From Pseudomonas sp. (lineage in GTDB: Bacteria > Pseudomonadota > Gammaproteobacteria > Pseudomonadales > Pseudomonadaceae): a DNA stretch of 25,124 nt. Location: contig JAQZAY010000016.1 of assembly GCA_029239415.1 (NCBI GenBank), forward strand, positions 1-25,124, in the 5' to 3' direction. Within the stretch, counting starts at the first letter, position 1, and the number at the start of each line of letters is the position of its first letter. Positions 16,505 through 24,714 of the stretch are shown here, one piece after another. A program made the position numbers and the translations under genes. The notes under the pieces were generated by a model. It was not told where the DNA came from and did no database searches. It was given only the letters and a program-made list of their open reading frames with translations.

Positions 16505-16516
16505 TTAATCGTTTCA
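16505..16516. promoter_or_regulatory. Cra/FruR operator
   Basis: TTAATCGTTTCA differs at one base from TTAAACGTTTCA, the operator described for P. putida Cra at this locus. Its reverse strand, TGAAACGATTAA, resembles the E. coli Cra consensus. It lies between fruR and fruB and covers the fruB -35. Confidence 0.85.
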
Positions 16517-16533
16517 GCTGACGTTTTTATACT
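16505..16533 (+). promoter_or_regulatory. fruBKA promoter
   Basis: TTAATC (16505-16510), 17 nt, TATACT (16528-16533) puts a good -10 at ideal spacing from a weak -35 that is itself half of the Cra operator. Bound Cra would exclude RNA polymerase. The leader to fruB would be about 90 nt. Confidence 0.65.
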
Positions 16534-16574
16534 GCCATGTCTCACGTCAGCGCCAAGGGACTGCACTCAGTTCC

Positions 16575-16591
16575 TTGTGGAATGTCCACAA
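16575..16591 (+). other. Hairpin in the fruB 5' leader
   Basis: TTGTGGA-ATG-TCCACAA is a perfect 7-bp stem with a 3-nt loop, 41 nt before the fruB start. The bases just after it (ACAACAATA) resemble the A-rich AANAANAA motif bound by Hfq/Crc in pseudomonads. A role in RNA control is only a suggestion. Confidence 0.45.
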
Positions 16592-16632
16592 CAATACCTC
16601 AGTATCGTATACGTACTGTAAAGGAGAAGGTC

Positions 16633-19491
16633 ATGCTCGAGCTCGCCAAGGAGCAGATAGCCATGGGCCAGGTCGTCGCCGACAAGGCCGAAGCACTGCG
16701 CCTGCTGGCCGATCGTCTGGTCGCCGATGGACTGGTCGCCGAGGGATATCTCGAAGGCTTGCGGGCGCGCGAGGCGCAAGGTTCGACCTTCCTCGGCCAG
16801 GGCATCGCCATTCCCCACGGCACCCCGCAGACCCGCGACCTGGTGTTCGCCACCGGTGTGCGCCTGCTGCAGTTCCCGCAAGGCGTGGACTGGGGCGACG
16901 GGCAGATCGTCTATCTGGCCATCGGTATCGCCGCGCGCTCCGACGAACACTTGCGCCTGTTGCAACTGCTGACCCGGGCCTTGGGCGAGACCGATCTCGC
17001 CGAGGCCCTGCGCCGGGCCACCTCGGCCGAGGCGCTGCTCAAGCTGTTGCAAGGCGCCCCCCAGGCATTGGCCCTGGACGCCCAGCTAGTCGGCCTGGGC
17101 GTTGCCGCCGACGACTTCGACGAGCTGGCCTGGCGCGGCGCGCGCCTGCTGCAGCGCGCCGATTGCGTCGACAACGGCTTCGCCGCCGTGCTCCAGCAGG
17201 CCGAGCCGCTGCCGCTGGGCGATGGCCTGTGGTGGCTCAACAGCGAGCGCCAGGTGCGTCAGCCGGGCCTGGCATTCGTCACCCCGCAGCAACCCCTGCG
17301 CTACCGCGACCAACCCTTGAACGGCCTGTTCTGCCTGGCAAGCCTCGGCGCTGCGCACCAGGCGCTGCTCGAGCGGCTGTGCGAAGTGCTGATCGAAGGC
17401 CGCGGGCAGATGCTCTACCAGGCCACCAGCAGCCGCACCGTGCTCGAGGTACTGGGTGGCGAGGTGCCGGCCGATTGGCCAAGCGTGCGTGTGACCCTGG
17501 CCAACCCGCATGGCCTGCACGCTCGCCCGGCCAAGGCGCTGGCACAACTGGCCAAGGGCTTTGAAGGCGAAATCCGCCTGCGTGTGCTCGACGGTGACCA
17601 GCCGGCGGTGTCGGTGAAGAGCCTGAGCAAGCTGCTCAGCCTCGGCGCGCGTCGCGGCCAGGTGCTGGAGCTGATCGCCGAGCCGGACATTGCCGCCGAT
17701 GCCTTGCCCGTGCTGCTGGCGGCGATCGAGCAAGGCCTTGGCGAGGACGTCGAGCCACTGCCTGCAACGTCCGAGCCCGCAGTAGAGGCGCCAGTGTCCG
17801 AGGCCAGTCTCCAGCCGCCGGTCGCGGGCAGCCGCATCCAGGGCGTGGCGGCCTCACCCGGTATCGTCTGCGGGCCTGCCCATGTCCAGGCCGAGCGCAA
17901 GATCGACTACCCCTTGCGCGGCGAGTCGCTGCAGCACGAACGCGCGCGACTGAGCGCAGCATTGGCGGTGGTGATCGAGGAGCTGCAGGTATTGGTGCAG
18001 CGTAGCGAGAAGTCGATTGGCGAAATCTTCGTCACTCACCAGGAGATGCTCGCCGACCCGGCCCTGGCCGACGATGTCGAACAGCGCCTGCGCCAGGGCG
18101 AAAGCGCCGCGGCGGCCTGGATGGCGGTGATCGAGGCGGCCGCGCGTCAGCAAGAGTCGCTCAACGATGCATTGCTGGCCGAACGTGCCGCCGACCTGCG
18201 CGACATCGGTCGCCGGGTGCTGGCGCAACTCTGTGGCATCGAGGATCACCCGGCGCCGGATCAACCCTACGTGCTGGTGATGGCCGAGGTCGGTCCATCC
18301 GACGTCGCGCGCCTGGACCCGACGCGGGTCGCCGGCATCGTCACCGCCCACGGCGGCGCGACGGCGCACAGTGCGATCGTCGCCCGCGCCCTGGGCATTC
18401 CTGCGGTCGTCGGCGTGGGCGAATCGGTGCTGCTGCTCGAGCCCGGCACCGTGTTGCTGCTCGATGGCCAGCGCGGCCAGCTGAGCGTGGCGCCTGCCGA
18501 GCAGGACATCCAGCGTGCCCTGGCCGAACGCGACAAGCGCGAAGAGCGCTTGCAGGCGGCCTGGGCCCACCGGCTGGAGCCAGCCGTGACGCGGGACGGG
18601 CATGCCGTCGAAGTGTTCGCCAACATCGGTGAAAGCACCGGGATCGAAAAGGTCGTCGACCAGGGCGCCGAGGGCGTTGGCCTGCTGCGCACCGAGCTGA
18701 TCTTCATGGCCCATACCCAGGCGCCGGGCGTGGCCACCCAGGAGGCCGAGTACCGCCGTGTGCTCGATGGCCTCGGTGGTCGCCCGCTGGTAGTGCGTAC
18801 CCTCGACGTGGGTGGCGACAAGCCGTTGCCCTATTGGCCGATCGCCCGCGAGGAAAACCCGTTTCTCGGCGTGCGTGGCGTGCGCCTGACCCTGCAACGC
18901 CCCCACGTCATGGAGGACCAGTTGCGCGCCTTGCTGCGTGCTGCCGGTGAACGCCCGTTGCGCATCATGTTCCCGATGGTCGGGCAGGTCCACGAATGGC
19001 GCCAGGCGCGGGCGATGGTCGAGCGGCTGCGCGAGGAAATCCCGGTCAGCGACCTGCAGGTCGGGATCATGGTCGAGGTGCCCTCGGCGGCCTTGCTGGC
19101 CCCGCAGCTGGCGCGCGAAGTCGATTTCTTCAGCATCGGTACCAACGACCTGACCCAGTACACCCTGGCGATCGACCGCGGCCACCCGAGCCTCAGCGCC
19201 CAGGCCGACGGCCTGCATCCTGCGGTATTGCAACTGATCGACATGACCGTGCGTGCCGCGCATGCCCAGGGCAAGTGGGTGGGCGTGTGCGGTGAACTGG
19301 CGGCCGATCCGCAAGCGGTCGCGCTGTTGCTGGGCCTGGACGTGGACGAACTCAGCGTGTCGGCCCGCAGCATCGCCGAGGTCAAGGCGCTGGTGCGCGA
19401 GACCGATCAACAACAGGCCCGCGCCCTGGCGCGCCTGGCCTTGCAGCAAGACAGCGCCGAAGCGGTCCGGGCGCTGGTGGAGAACAACTGA
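16633..19491 (+). CDS. fruB: Fructose PTS multiphosphoryl transfer protein (EIIA-HPr-EI fusion)
   Basis: The 952-residue cytoplasmic protein carries phosphate from phosphoenolpyruvate to FruA. An EIIA domain (about residues 1-145) has phospho-His62 in IAIPHGTP. A less conserved middle region (150-280) follows. The HPr domain (about 285-370) has His296 in NPHGLHARPAK and the Ser-containing VSVKSLSKLLSLG. Enzyme I (about 395-950) has phospho-His579 in GGATAHSAIVAR, PEP-binding LDVGGDKPLPY, DFFSIGTNDLTQYTLA and Cys886 in GVCGELAADP. A Pro/Glu-rich linker lies near 375-395. The ATG has AAGGAG 6 nt upstream. The stop overlaps the fruK ATG (TGATG). This fusion is the usual fructose system in pseudomonads. 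Expression is under Cra. Confidence 0.97.
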   Translation: MLELAKEQIAMGQVVADKAEALRLLADRLVADGLVAEGYLEGLRAREAQGSTFLGQGIAIPHGTPQTRDLVFATGVRLLQFPQGVDWGDGQIVYLAIGIAARSDEHLRLLQLLTRALGETDLAEALRRATSAEALLKLLQGAPQALALDAQLVGLGVAADDFDELAWRGARLLQRADCVDNGFAAVLQQAEPLPLGDGLWWLNSERQVRQPGLAFVTPQQPLRYRDQPLNGLFCLASLGAAHQALLERLCEVLIEGRGQMLYQATSSRTVLEVLGGEVPADWPSVRVTLANPHGLHARPAKALAQLAKGFEGEIRLRVLDGDQPAVSVKSLSKLLSLGARRGQVLELIAEPDIAADALPVLLAAIEQGLGEDVEPLPATSEPAVEAPVSEASLQPPVAGSRIQGVAASPGIVCGPAHVQAERKIDYPLRGESLQHERARLSAALAVVIEELQVLVQRSEKSIGEIFVTHQEMLADPALADDVEQRLRQGESAAAAWMAVIEAAARQQESLNDALLAERAADLRDIGRRVLAQLCGIEDHPAPDQPYVLVMAEVGPSDVARLDPTRVAGIVTAHGGATAHSAIVARALGIPAVVGVGESVLLLEPGTVLLLDGQRGQLSVAPAEQDIQRALAERDKREERLQAAWAHRLEPAVTRDGHAVEVFANIGESTGIEKVVDQGAEGVGLLRTELIFMAHTQAPGVATQEAEYRRVLDGLGGRPLVVRTLDVGGDKPLPYWPIAREENPFLGVRGVRLTLQRPHVMEDQLRALLRAAGERPLRIMFPMVGQVHEWRQARAMVERLREEIPVSDLQVGIMVEVPSAALLAPQLAREVDFFSIGTNDLTQYTLAIDRGHPSLSAQADGLHPAVLQLIDMTVRAAHAQGKWVGVCGELAADPQAVALLLGLDVDELSVSARSIAEVKALVRETDQQQARALARLALQQDSAEAVRALVENN

Positions 19492-20438
19492 TGGCCAAGA
19501 TACTCACCCTGACCCTGAACCCGGCGCTGGACGTCACCGTCAGCCTCGACGAGTTGCGTGCAGGGCACGTCAACCGCAGCCAGGCGCAGCACAACCATGC
19601 CGCCGGCAAGGGGCTCAACGTCGCCCAGGTGCTGGCGGACCTCGGCCACAGCGTGACGGTCGGCGGCTTTCTCGGCCGCGACAACCTGCAGCCGTTCGAG
19701 GCGCTGATCCAGGCACGCGGTTTTGCCGACTGCTTCGTGCGCGTGGCGGGCGAGACCCGCAGCAATATCAAGCTGGTCGAGGCCGATGGCCGCGTCACCG
19801 ATATCAATGGCCAGGGGCCGGTGGTCGACGAGGCGGCCCAGGACCAGTTGCTGCGCCTGCTTTCGCAAGCCGCGAGTGACCATGACGCCGTGGTAGTGGC
19901 CGGCAGCCTGCCGCGCGGAGTCAGCCCCCAGTGGTTGCGCCAGCTGTTGCTGCAGCTCAAGGCCCAGGGCCTGAAGGTTGCCCTGGACAGCAGCGGCGAG
20001 GCCCTGCGCGCCGGGCTCGAGGCGGCGCCCTGGCTGGTCAAGCCCAATACCGAAGAGCTGGCCGAGGTACTCGGCCAGCCCGTCGAGGATCGCGACCAGC
20101 AGCGCGCTGCCGCCGAACGCCTGCTGGGCAGCGGCATCGAGCACGTGGTGGTGTCCCAGGGCGAACAGGGCGTGAGCTGGTTCGCCCCGGGCCAGGCCCT
20201 GCATGCGCAGCCACCACAGGTACGCGTCGCCAGTACGGTGGGTGCTGGGGATTCGCTGGTGGCGGGCATGGTGCATGGCCTGCTGCAGGCCGAAGCCCCG
20301 GCGCAGACGCTGCGCCGCGCCACCGCGATCGCCGCGCAGGCGGTCACCCAGATCGGTTTCGGTATCCGTGACCTCGAGCAGCTGGCGCGGCTCGAGGCGG
20401 CGGTGCGACTGACAGAAGAACAAGAGGGTTGCCGATGA
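19491..20438 (+). CDS. fruK: 1-phosphofructokinase
   Basis: The 315-residue PfkB-family sugar kinase phosphorylates fructose-1-phosphate to fructose-1,6-bisphosphate with ATP, feeding imported fructose into central metabolism. It opens with ILTLTLNPALDVTVSLDEL and the substrate-binding AAGKGLNVAQVLADLG (about residues 40-55). The signature GAGDSLVAGMVHG contains the catalytic Asp254, and VKPNTEEL lies at about 184-191. The ATG shares one base with the fruB stop, and the TGA overlaps the fruA ATG by 4 nt, so the three genes form a tightly coupled operon. By consuming fructose-1-phosphate it should also limit induction through Cra. Confidence 0.97.
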   Translation: MAKILTLTLNPALDVTVSLDELRAGHVNRSQAQHNHAAGKGLNVAQVLADLGHSVTVGGFLGRDNLQPFEALIQARGFADCFVRVAGETRSNIKLVEADGRVTDINGQGPVVDEAAQDQLLRLLSQAASDHDAVVVAGSLPRGVSPQWLRQLLLQLKAQGLKVALDSSGEALRAGLEAAPWLVKPNTEELAEVLGQPVEDRDQQRAAAERLLGSGIEHVVVSQGEQGVSWFAPGQALHAQPPQVRVASTVGAGDSLVAGMVHGLLQAEAPAQTLRRATAIAAQAVTQIGFGIRDLEQLARLEAAVRLTEEQEGCR

Positions 20439-22171
20439 ACATTGCCATTGTCACTGCCTGTCCCAACGGCCAGGTGTCCAGCGTGCTCAGCGCGCGCCTG
20501 CTGGCCGCGGCGGCGCACCAGCGCGGCTGGGCCACCTGCGTGGAAGTGCAGGACCCAGAGCACCCGGAGCGGCGCCTGACGACCGCCGAGATCGAGGCGG
20601 CCGACTGGGTGCTGGTGGTCAGGACCGGCCCGGTCGATCTTTCCCGCTTCGTCGGCAAGCGTGTGTACCAGAGCACGCCCGCCCAGGCGCTGGCCGACCG
20701 CGAGGGTTTCCTTGAGATCGCCGCAGACCAGGCGCAGCTGCTCGAAGCCGTGGACAACGTCGAGCCCGAGGCAGCCGCTGGCGTTCGCAAGCTTGTCGCC
20801 GTCACCGCCTGCCCGACTGGCGTGGCGCACACGTTCATGGCCGCCGAGGCCTTGCAGCAGGCTGCGCAGCAGATGGGCCACCAGCTGACGGTGGAAACCC
20901 AGGGCTCGGTCGGCGCGCGCAATCCACTGTCGGCCCAGGCGATCGCCGAGGCCGACGTGGTGCTGCTGGCAGCCGACATCGAAGTGCCCACCGCGCGTTT
21001 TGCCGGCAAGCGCATCTACCGCTGCGGCACGGGCATCGCCCTCAAGCAGGCCCAGGCGACCCTGACCAGGGCGCTTGCCGAGGGCAAGGTGGAAGGCAGC
21101 GGTACGGCCGACGCCAGTGCCAGCAGCAGTGGCGAAAAGACCGGGGTGTACAAGCACCTGCTGACCGGCGTGTCGTTCATGCTGCCGATGGTCGTGGCCG
21201 GTGGGCTGCTGATCGCATTGTCGTACGTCTTTGGCATCGATGCCTACAAGGAGGCCGGCAGCCTGCCCGCAGCCCTGCGCCAGATCGGTGCCGAAGCCGC
21301 GTTCCAGCTGATGGTGCCGTTGCTGGCGGGCTATATCGCCTGGTCGATCGCCGACCGCCCGGGCCTTGCGCCGGGGATGATCGGCGGCATGCTCGCCACC
21401 TTGCTGGGTGCGGGCTTCATTGGCGGCATCGTCGCCGGTTTCCTGGCCGGGTACTGCGCCAAGGCGATCAGCCGCTGGGTGCGCCTGCCCACCAGCCTCG
21501 AGGCACTCAAGCCGATCCTCATCATCCCGTTGCTGGCCAGCCTGTTCACGGGGCTGGTGATGATCTACGTGGTCGGCCAGCCGGTCGCCGCCATGCTCGA
21601 TGGCCTGACTCGCTTTCTCGACAGCATGGGCACCACCAACGCCATCCTGCTCGGGCTGCTGCTGGGCGGCATGATGTGCGTCGATCTCGGCGGGCCGATC
21701 AACAAGGCGTCGTATGCGTTTTCCGTCGGCCTGCTGTCTTCCTCGAGCTTCGCGCCGATGGCCGCGACCATGGCGGCCGGCATGGTGCCGCCGATCGGCC
21801 TGGGGATCGCCACCCTGATTGCCCGGCGCAAGTTTGCCCAGAGCGAGCGAGAAGCCGGCAAGGCGGCGTTGGTACTGGGGATGTGCTTCATCTCGGAAGG
21901 GGCGATCCCGTTTGCCGCCAAGGACCCCCTGCGGGTGATCCCTGCCAGCGTCCTCGGGGGCGCGTTGACCGGTGCCTTGTCGATGTATTTCGGCTGCAAG
22001 CTGGTGGCGCCGCACGGTGGGCTGTTCGTGCTGCTGGTGCCCAATGCCATCAACCACGCGCTGCTGTACCTGCTGGCGATTGCCGCGGGCAGTGTGGTGA
22101 CGGCGGTGGTGTATGCGCTGCTCAAGCGCAGTGAACAGGTGGATCTGGCGGTGGCGCCGGTGCAGGGGTGA
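20435..22171 (+). CDS. fruA: Fructose PTS permease, EIIB'BC components
   Basis: The 578-residue inner-membrane transporter imports fructose and phosphorylates it to fructose-1-phosphate. A IIB'-like domain occupies about residues 1-100 and a true IIB domain about 115-215, with phospho-Cys126 in VTACPTGVAHTFMAAEAL. A Ser/Ala-rich linker (ASASSSGEK) follows. The IIC domain (about 235-570) has multiple membrane helices, with SFMLPMVVAGGLLIALSY, SIADRPGLAPGMIGG, GGMMCVDLGGPINKASYAF and FISEGAIPFAAKDPLRV. Unusually, the IIB' domain keeps a cysteine in TACPNG (Cys9), whereas E. coli FruA has none there. The start ATG lies in the fruK stop (ATGA) after GAGGG. A REP-like palindrome follows the gene. 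Confidence 0.97.
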   Translation: MNIAIVTACPNGQVSSVLSARLLAAAAHQRGWATCVEVQDPEHPERRLTTAEIEAADWVLVVRTGPVDLSRFVGKRVYQSTPAQALADREGFLEIAADQAQLLEAVDNVEPEAAAGVRKLVAVTACPTGVAHTFMAAEALQQAAQQMGHQLTVETQGSVGARNPLSAQAIAEADVVLLAADIEVPTARFAGKRIYRCGTGIALKQAQATLTRALAEGKVEGSGTADASASSSGEKTGVYKHLLTGVSFMLPMVVAGGLLIALSYVFGIDAYKEAGSLPAALRQIGAEAAFQLMVPLLAGYIAWSIADRPGLAPGMIGGMLATLLGAGFIGGIVAGFLAGYCAKAISRWVRLPTSLEALKPILIIPLLASLFTGLVMIYVVGQPVAAMLDGLTRFLDSMGTTNAILLGLLLGGMMCVDLGGPINKASYAFSVGLLSSSSFAPMAATMAAGMVPPIGLGIATLIARRKFAQSEREAGKAALVLGMCFISEGAIPFAAKDPLRVIPASVLGGALTGALSMYFGCKLVAPHGGLFVLLVPNAINHALLYLLAIAAGSVVTAVVYALLKRSEQVDLAVAPVQG

Positions 22172-22186
22172 TGCACCTGTAGCACC

Positions 22187-22259
22187 GTGTTGGCCCCATT
22201 CGCTGGCAAGTCGGAGCGCCGAACCGCAGCTCCCACTTGCCAGCGAATGGGGCCAACAC
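22187..22259. repeat. REP-like palindrome / bidirectional terminator after fruA
   Basis: Two perfect 25-nt arms (22187-22211 and 22235-22259) flank a 23-nt centre, which itself pairs GGAGC (22213-22217) with GCTCC (22229-22233). The arms carry TTCGCTGGCAAG and GGGGCCAAC, in the style of the repetitive extragenic palindromes of P. putida-group genomes. It lies between convergent fruA and a DUF3820 gene. Confidence 0.85.
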
Positions 22260-22270
22260 TTTCTTGAAAC

Positions 22271-22492
22271 CTACCCCCGATGCTTGCGCCGCAATGGCGC
22301 CAGCAGTTCCCCCAGCCCGTTGTGATCGATCTCGTGCATCAACGCCAGCAACGCCCCGATCTCACCCTTGGGAAAGCCCTTGCGCGCAAACCAGCCCAGG
22401 TAGTCGCCAGGCAGGTCGGCGATCAGCCGGCCCTGGTATTTGCCGTAGGGCATCTGCCGGGTGAGCAGCAGTTCGAGGTTTTCCGGTTTCAT
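22271..22492 (-). CDS. DUF3820 family protein
   Basis: The 73-residue cytoplasmic protein has the whole short DUF3820 domain: LLTRQMPYGKYQGRLIADLPGDYLGWF, then KGFPKGEIGALLALMHEIDHNGL. The family is widespread in pseudomonads. Some databases call it a quorum-sensing-regulated virulence factor, but the molecular function is not known to me. The ATG at 22492 is the natural start of the domain; the upstream purine signal is weak (AGG). Transcription would begin in the AT-rich region shared with the divergent PA2169-type gene, and the REP-like palindrome follows the stop by 11 nt. Confidence 0.85.
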   Translation of the reverse strand: MKPENLELLLTRQMPYGKYQGRLIADLPGDYLGWFARKGFPKGEIGALLALMHEIDHNGLGELLAPLRRKHRG

Positions 22493-22623
22493 GGAGCCTG
22501 CCTGGACATTTCAAATCGGTGACCATACTGCAATCTGCACGAAGGCCATAGGACAGTTCATGCAGAACGCAGTGAGCGCAGAGGTTCAATCTTTCTTAAC
22601 TAGCTGATTTAAAAGAATATTTT

Positions 22624-22636
22624 CTTTCAGTGAAAG
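22624..22636. repeat. 13-bp palindrome beside the sigma-54 promoter
   Basis: CTTTCA-G-TGAAAG is perfectly symmetrical and ends one base before the -24 element, in an AT-rich stretch. It is a possible operator; its position against the -24 would suit repression. Confidence 0.4.
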
Positions 22637-22637
22637 C

Positions 22638-22653
22638 TGGCACAAAGGCTGCT
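22638..22653 (+). promoter_or_regulatory. Sigma-54 (RpoN) promoter for the PA2169-type gene
   Basis: TGGCAC (22638-22643), 5 nt, CTGCT (22649-22653) matches TGGCACG-N4-TTGCW apart from two bases and has the invariant GG and GC at exact -24/-12 spacing. Transcription would start near 22664, about 30 nt before the ATG. Confidence 0.72.
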
Positions 22654-22695
22654 CTGTAAAACAGGACTTCAACCTGTGCAACAAGGAGATTTGCC

Positions 22696-23172
22696 ATGAG
22701 CACCCCGAACAAAGACGTGATCGATGTACTGAACGACTTGATCGAGTACAGCAAGGATGGCGCCAAGGGTTTCCATGAGTCGGCCGACGACGTCAAGGAC
22801 GTCCAGCTCAAGACCTTCTTCACGACCCGTGCCGCAGAGTGCGAGAAAGCTGCATCCGAGCTCCAGGCCGAAGTGCGTCGCTTGGGCGGCGATCCGGAAA
22901 CGTCCACCAGCGTGACCGCCGACCTGCACCGTGGCTGGGTCAACTTCAAGTCGATGTTGACCGGCAAGGACGAAAAGTCGGTGCTCGAAGAAGTCGAGCG
23001 CGGTGAAGACTATGCACTCAAGGCGTACAAGGATGCGCGCGAGAAGCTGGCCAAACACCAGCTTACCGCCACGGACCCGGTCTATGCCCTGGTAGAACGC
23101 CAACTGCAAGGCGTGCAGCGCAACCATGACCAGGTCAAGGCCCTGCGCGACGCTGCTCGCGCCCGCTCCTGA
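22696..23172 (+). CDS. PA2169-family four-helix-bundle protein (DUF2383)
   Basis: The 158-residue soluble, highly charged helical protein matches the ferritin-like DUF2383 family named after P. aeruginosa PA2169. Recognisable stretches are VIDVLNDLIEYSKDGAKGF near the N-terminus, RAAECEKAASELQAEVRRLGG in the middle, and HRGWVNFKSMLTGKD followed by EEVERGEDYALKAYKDA in the second half. The biochemical role is not established; PA2169 itself is associated with low-oxygen expression in my recollection. I see no clear di-iron ExxH pair. AAGGAG (22683-22688) precedes the ATG by 7 nt. A sigma-54 promoter lies upstream. Convergent with an oprD-type gene, with two hairpins between. Confidence 0.9.
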   Translation: MSTPNKDVIDVLNDLIEYSKDGAKGFHESADDVKDVQLKTFFTTRAAECEKAASELQAEVRRLGGDPETSTSVTADLHRGWVNFKSMLTGKDEKSVLEEVERGEDYALKAYKDAREKLAKHQLTATDPVYALVERQLQGVQRNHDQVKALRDAARARS

Positions 23173-23194
23173 GCGAGCGCTGCCGCTACCCGGC

Positions 23195-23211
23195 CACGGC
23201 CATTGGCCGTG
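23195..23211 (+). terminator. 7-bp hairpin after the PA2169-type gene
   Basis: CACGGCC-ATT-GGCCGTG is a perfect stem 22 nt after the stop. TTTT appears only 12 nt later, so termination would be imperfect. Confidence 0.45.
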
Positions 23212-23230
23212 ACGGGCAAGGCGTTTTCAT

Positions 23231-23272
23231 CACAAGGCCCGGCATGATCGCAAGATCTCGCCGGGCCTTGTG
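23231..23272. terminator. 13-bp perfect hairpin between convergent genes
   Basis: Arms 23231-23243 and 23260-23272 (CACAAGGCCCGGC and its complement) pair around a 16-nt loop, 9 nt beyond the porin stop. There is no U-tract on either strand. It is a strong structure that probably ends or protects the porin mRNA. Confidence 0.6.
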
Positions 23273-23281
23273 CATGTCGGC

Positions 23282-24613
23282 TCAGAACACGTTCAGCGGA
23301 TAATCGACGATCACCCGGTACTCATCGACATTGTTGTCGACCTGCGAATAGCCCTGGCTGACCCGGTGGGTCGCCCAGCGCAGCTGGATCGAAAGGTCCT
23401 TGAAGTCGCCTTCCTGGAACACGTAGTGCACATCCAGGTCGCGCTCCCAGTGGCGGGCATTCTCGCCGTCGGGGTTGTACCAGCCGCTGTAGCCGGCGCT
23501 GTCCCGGGCCGCCTCGGTCATGTCCATTTCGCCACGCGAGTACGACAGGCTGGTGGTCAGGCCAGGCACGCCCAGGCCGGTGAAGTCATAGCCATACTGC
23601 AGCTTCCAGGAGCGCTCGTTCGGACCGTTGAAGTCCGAGTACATGCGCGAGTTGTCCAGATACACGCTGTCGCCCAGGTTGATGTAGTCGAACGGGGTAT
23701 TACCGTTGACCCGCTGGTAGGCGGCAGTCAGGCTGTGATAGCCGACATTGGCGCCGAGCGAGAGGCTGTAGGTGTTGTTGTCGATCTTGCCCAGCAGCGC
23801 CTGGCCTGTGTCCTGGGTGTGATAGAAGTGCAGCGCCGGGGTCAGGCTCAGTTGATCGTTGACCACGTGGGTGTAGCTGAAGTCGAAGTAGTACTGGTTC
23901 CAGATATCCTCGAGCTCGGCCGCGTACAGGCTGGTGAGGATGCTCGGGCTGGCGTTCCATGTGCCGCCTGCCCAGTTCATGTGCCGACTCTCGCTGCCCT
24001 CGGGCAGGCTGCCGTAGAAAGTGTCGATGCGCCGGTGGCCGCTCTGGTTGTACGGCTTGGTGAAGCTCGCCTGGCCGGCTTCGAGCATCAGCCCGTCGAT
24101 GCTGTGGTTGGTCAGGCTCACGCCGCGGAAGGTCTGCGGCAGCATGCGCGTCTCGCCACCGGCGATCACCGGGTTGCTGAGAAACAGGTCGCCGGCCTTG
24201 AGTTCGGTGTCGAAAGCCTTGAGCTTGATTGCAGCGCCCGCGGTGGAGAACGAACCCGGTGCCTTGTTGCGCTCGCCGTCCTCGTCGAAGCTGTACGGCA
24301 GGATGCTGGTGCCCGCGTGCCCGCCACCGCCATCGAGCTTCAGGCCCAGCATGGCGTGAGCATCGATACCAAAGCCCACCACGCCTGGCGTGTAGCCCGA
24401 CGAGAACTTGGCGATGAAGCCCTGGCCCCATTCGCGGCTGTCGGCGTTGCCACGGTCGCGCTGGTTGCGGTTGAGGTAGAAGTTGCGGGCGTTGAGGTTC
24501 AGGGTCGAACCTTCGACAAAGCCCTCGGCGGTGTCGCTATCGGCGCGGGCGGTGAAGGGCATCGTTGCAGCCAATGCAACGAACAACGAGGTAAAACGCA
24601 AAGCTGTGGACAC
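23282..24613 (-). CDS. OprD-family outer-membrane porin
   Basis: The 443-residue precursor has a signal peptide (hydrophobic [11 protein letters not shown], cleavage after ARA at residue 24) followed by an 18-strand OprD-type barrel. Typical elements are [20 protein letters not shown] at the mature start, [31 protein letters not shown], and a final strand ending in phenylalanine (YPLNVF) as the assembly signal. Such channels take up small substrates such as amino acids or aromatic acids; which one cannot be read here. The start codon is GTG at 24613, with AAAAGGAG 9 nt upstream. The loops are rich in Asp and Asn. Its promoter must lie in 24614-24714, since a terminator of the upstream gene precedes it. 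Confidence 0.94.
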   Translation of the reverse strand: MSTALRFTSLFVALAATMPFTARADSDTAEGFVEGSTLNLNARNFYLNRNQRDRGNADSREWGQGFIAKFSSGYTPGVVGFGIDAHAMLGLKLDGGGGHAGTSILPYSFDEDGERNKAPGSFSTAGAAIKLKAFDTELKAGDLFLSNPVIAGGETRMLPQTFRGVSLTNHSIDGLMLEAGQASFTKPYNQSGHRRIDTFYGSLPEGSESRHMNWAGGTWNASPSILTSLYAAELEDIWNQYYFDFSYTHVVNDQLSLTPALHFYHTQDTGQALLGKIDNNTYSLSLGANVGYHSLTAAYQRVNGNTPFDYINLGDSVYLDNSRMYSDFNGPNERSWKLQYGYDFTGLGVPGLTTSLSYSRGEMDMTEAARDSAGYSGWYNPDGENARHWERDLDVHYVFQEGDFKDLSIQLRWATHRVSQGYSQVDNNVDEYRVIVDYPLNVF

Positions 24614-24714
24614 CGGTACAAACTCCTTTTATCTGACGTCGAGGCAGTTTTTATTGTGTGAAAACGCACTTCTTATTGATGGACGTCCCAGCGCTGCTGG
24701 TATTTTCGACACAC

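Noticed and set aside
17854..19449. A 531-codon minus-strand open frame inside fruB
   Set aside because: The Enzyme I domain of FruB on the plus strand has all catalytic residues; the antisense frame has no motif or start signal.
19382..22057. An 891-codon minus-strand open frame across fruK and fruA
   Set aside because: Composition is typical of antisense frames (His, Gln, Arg, Gly rich), it spans two well-defined genes, and it has no recognisable domain.
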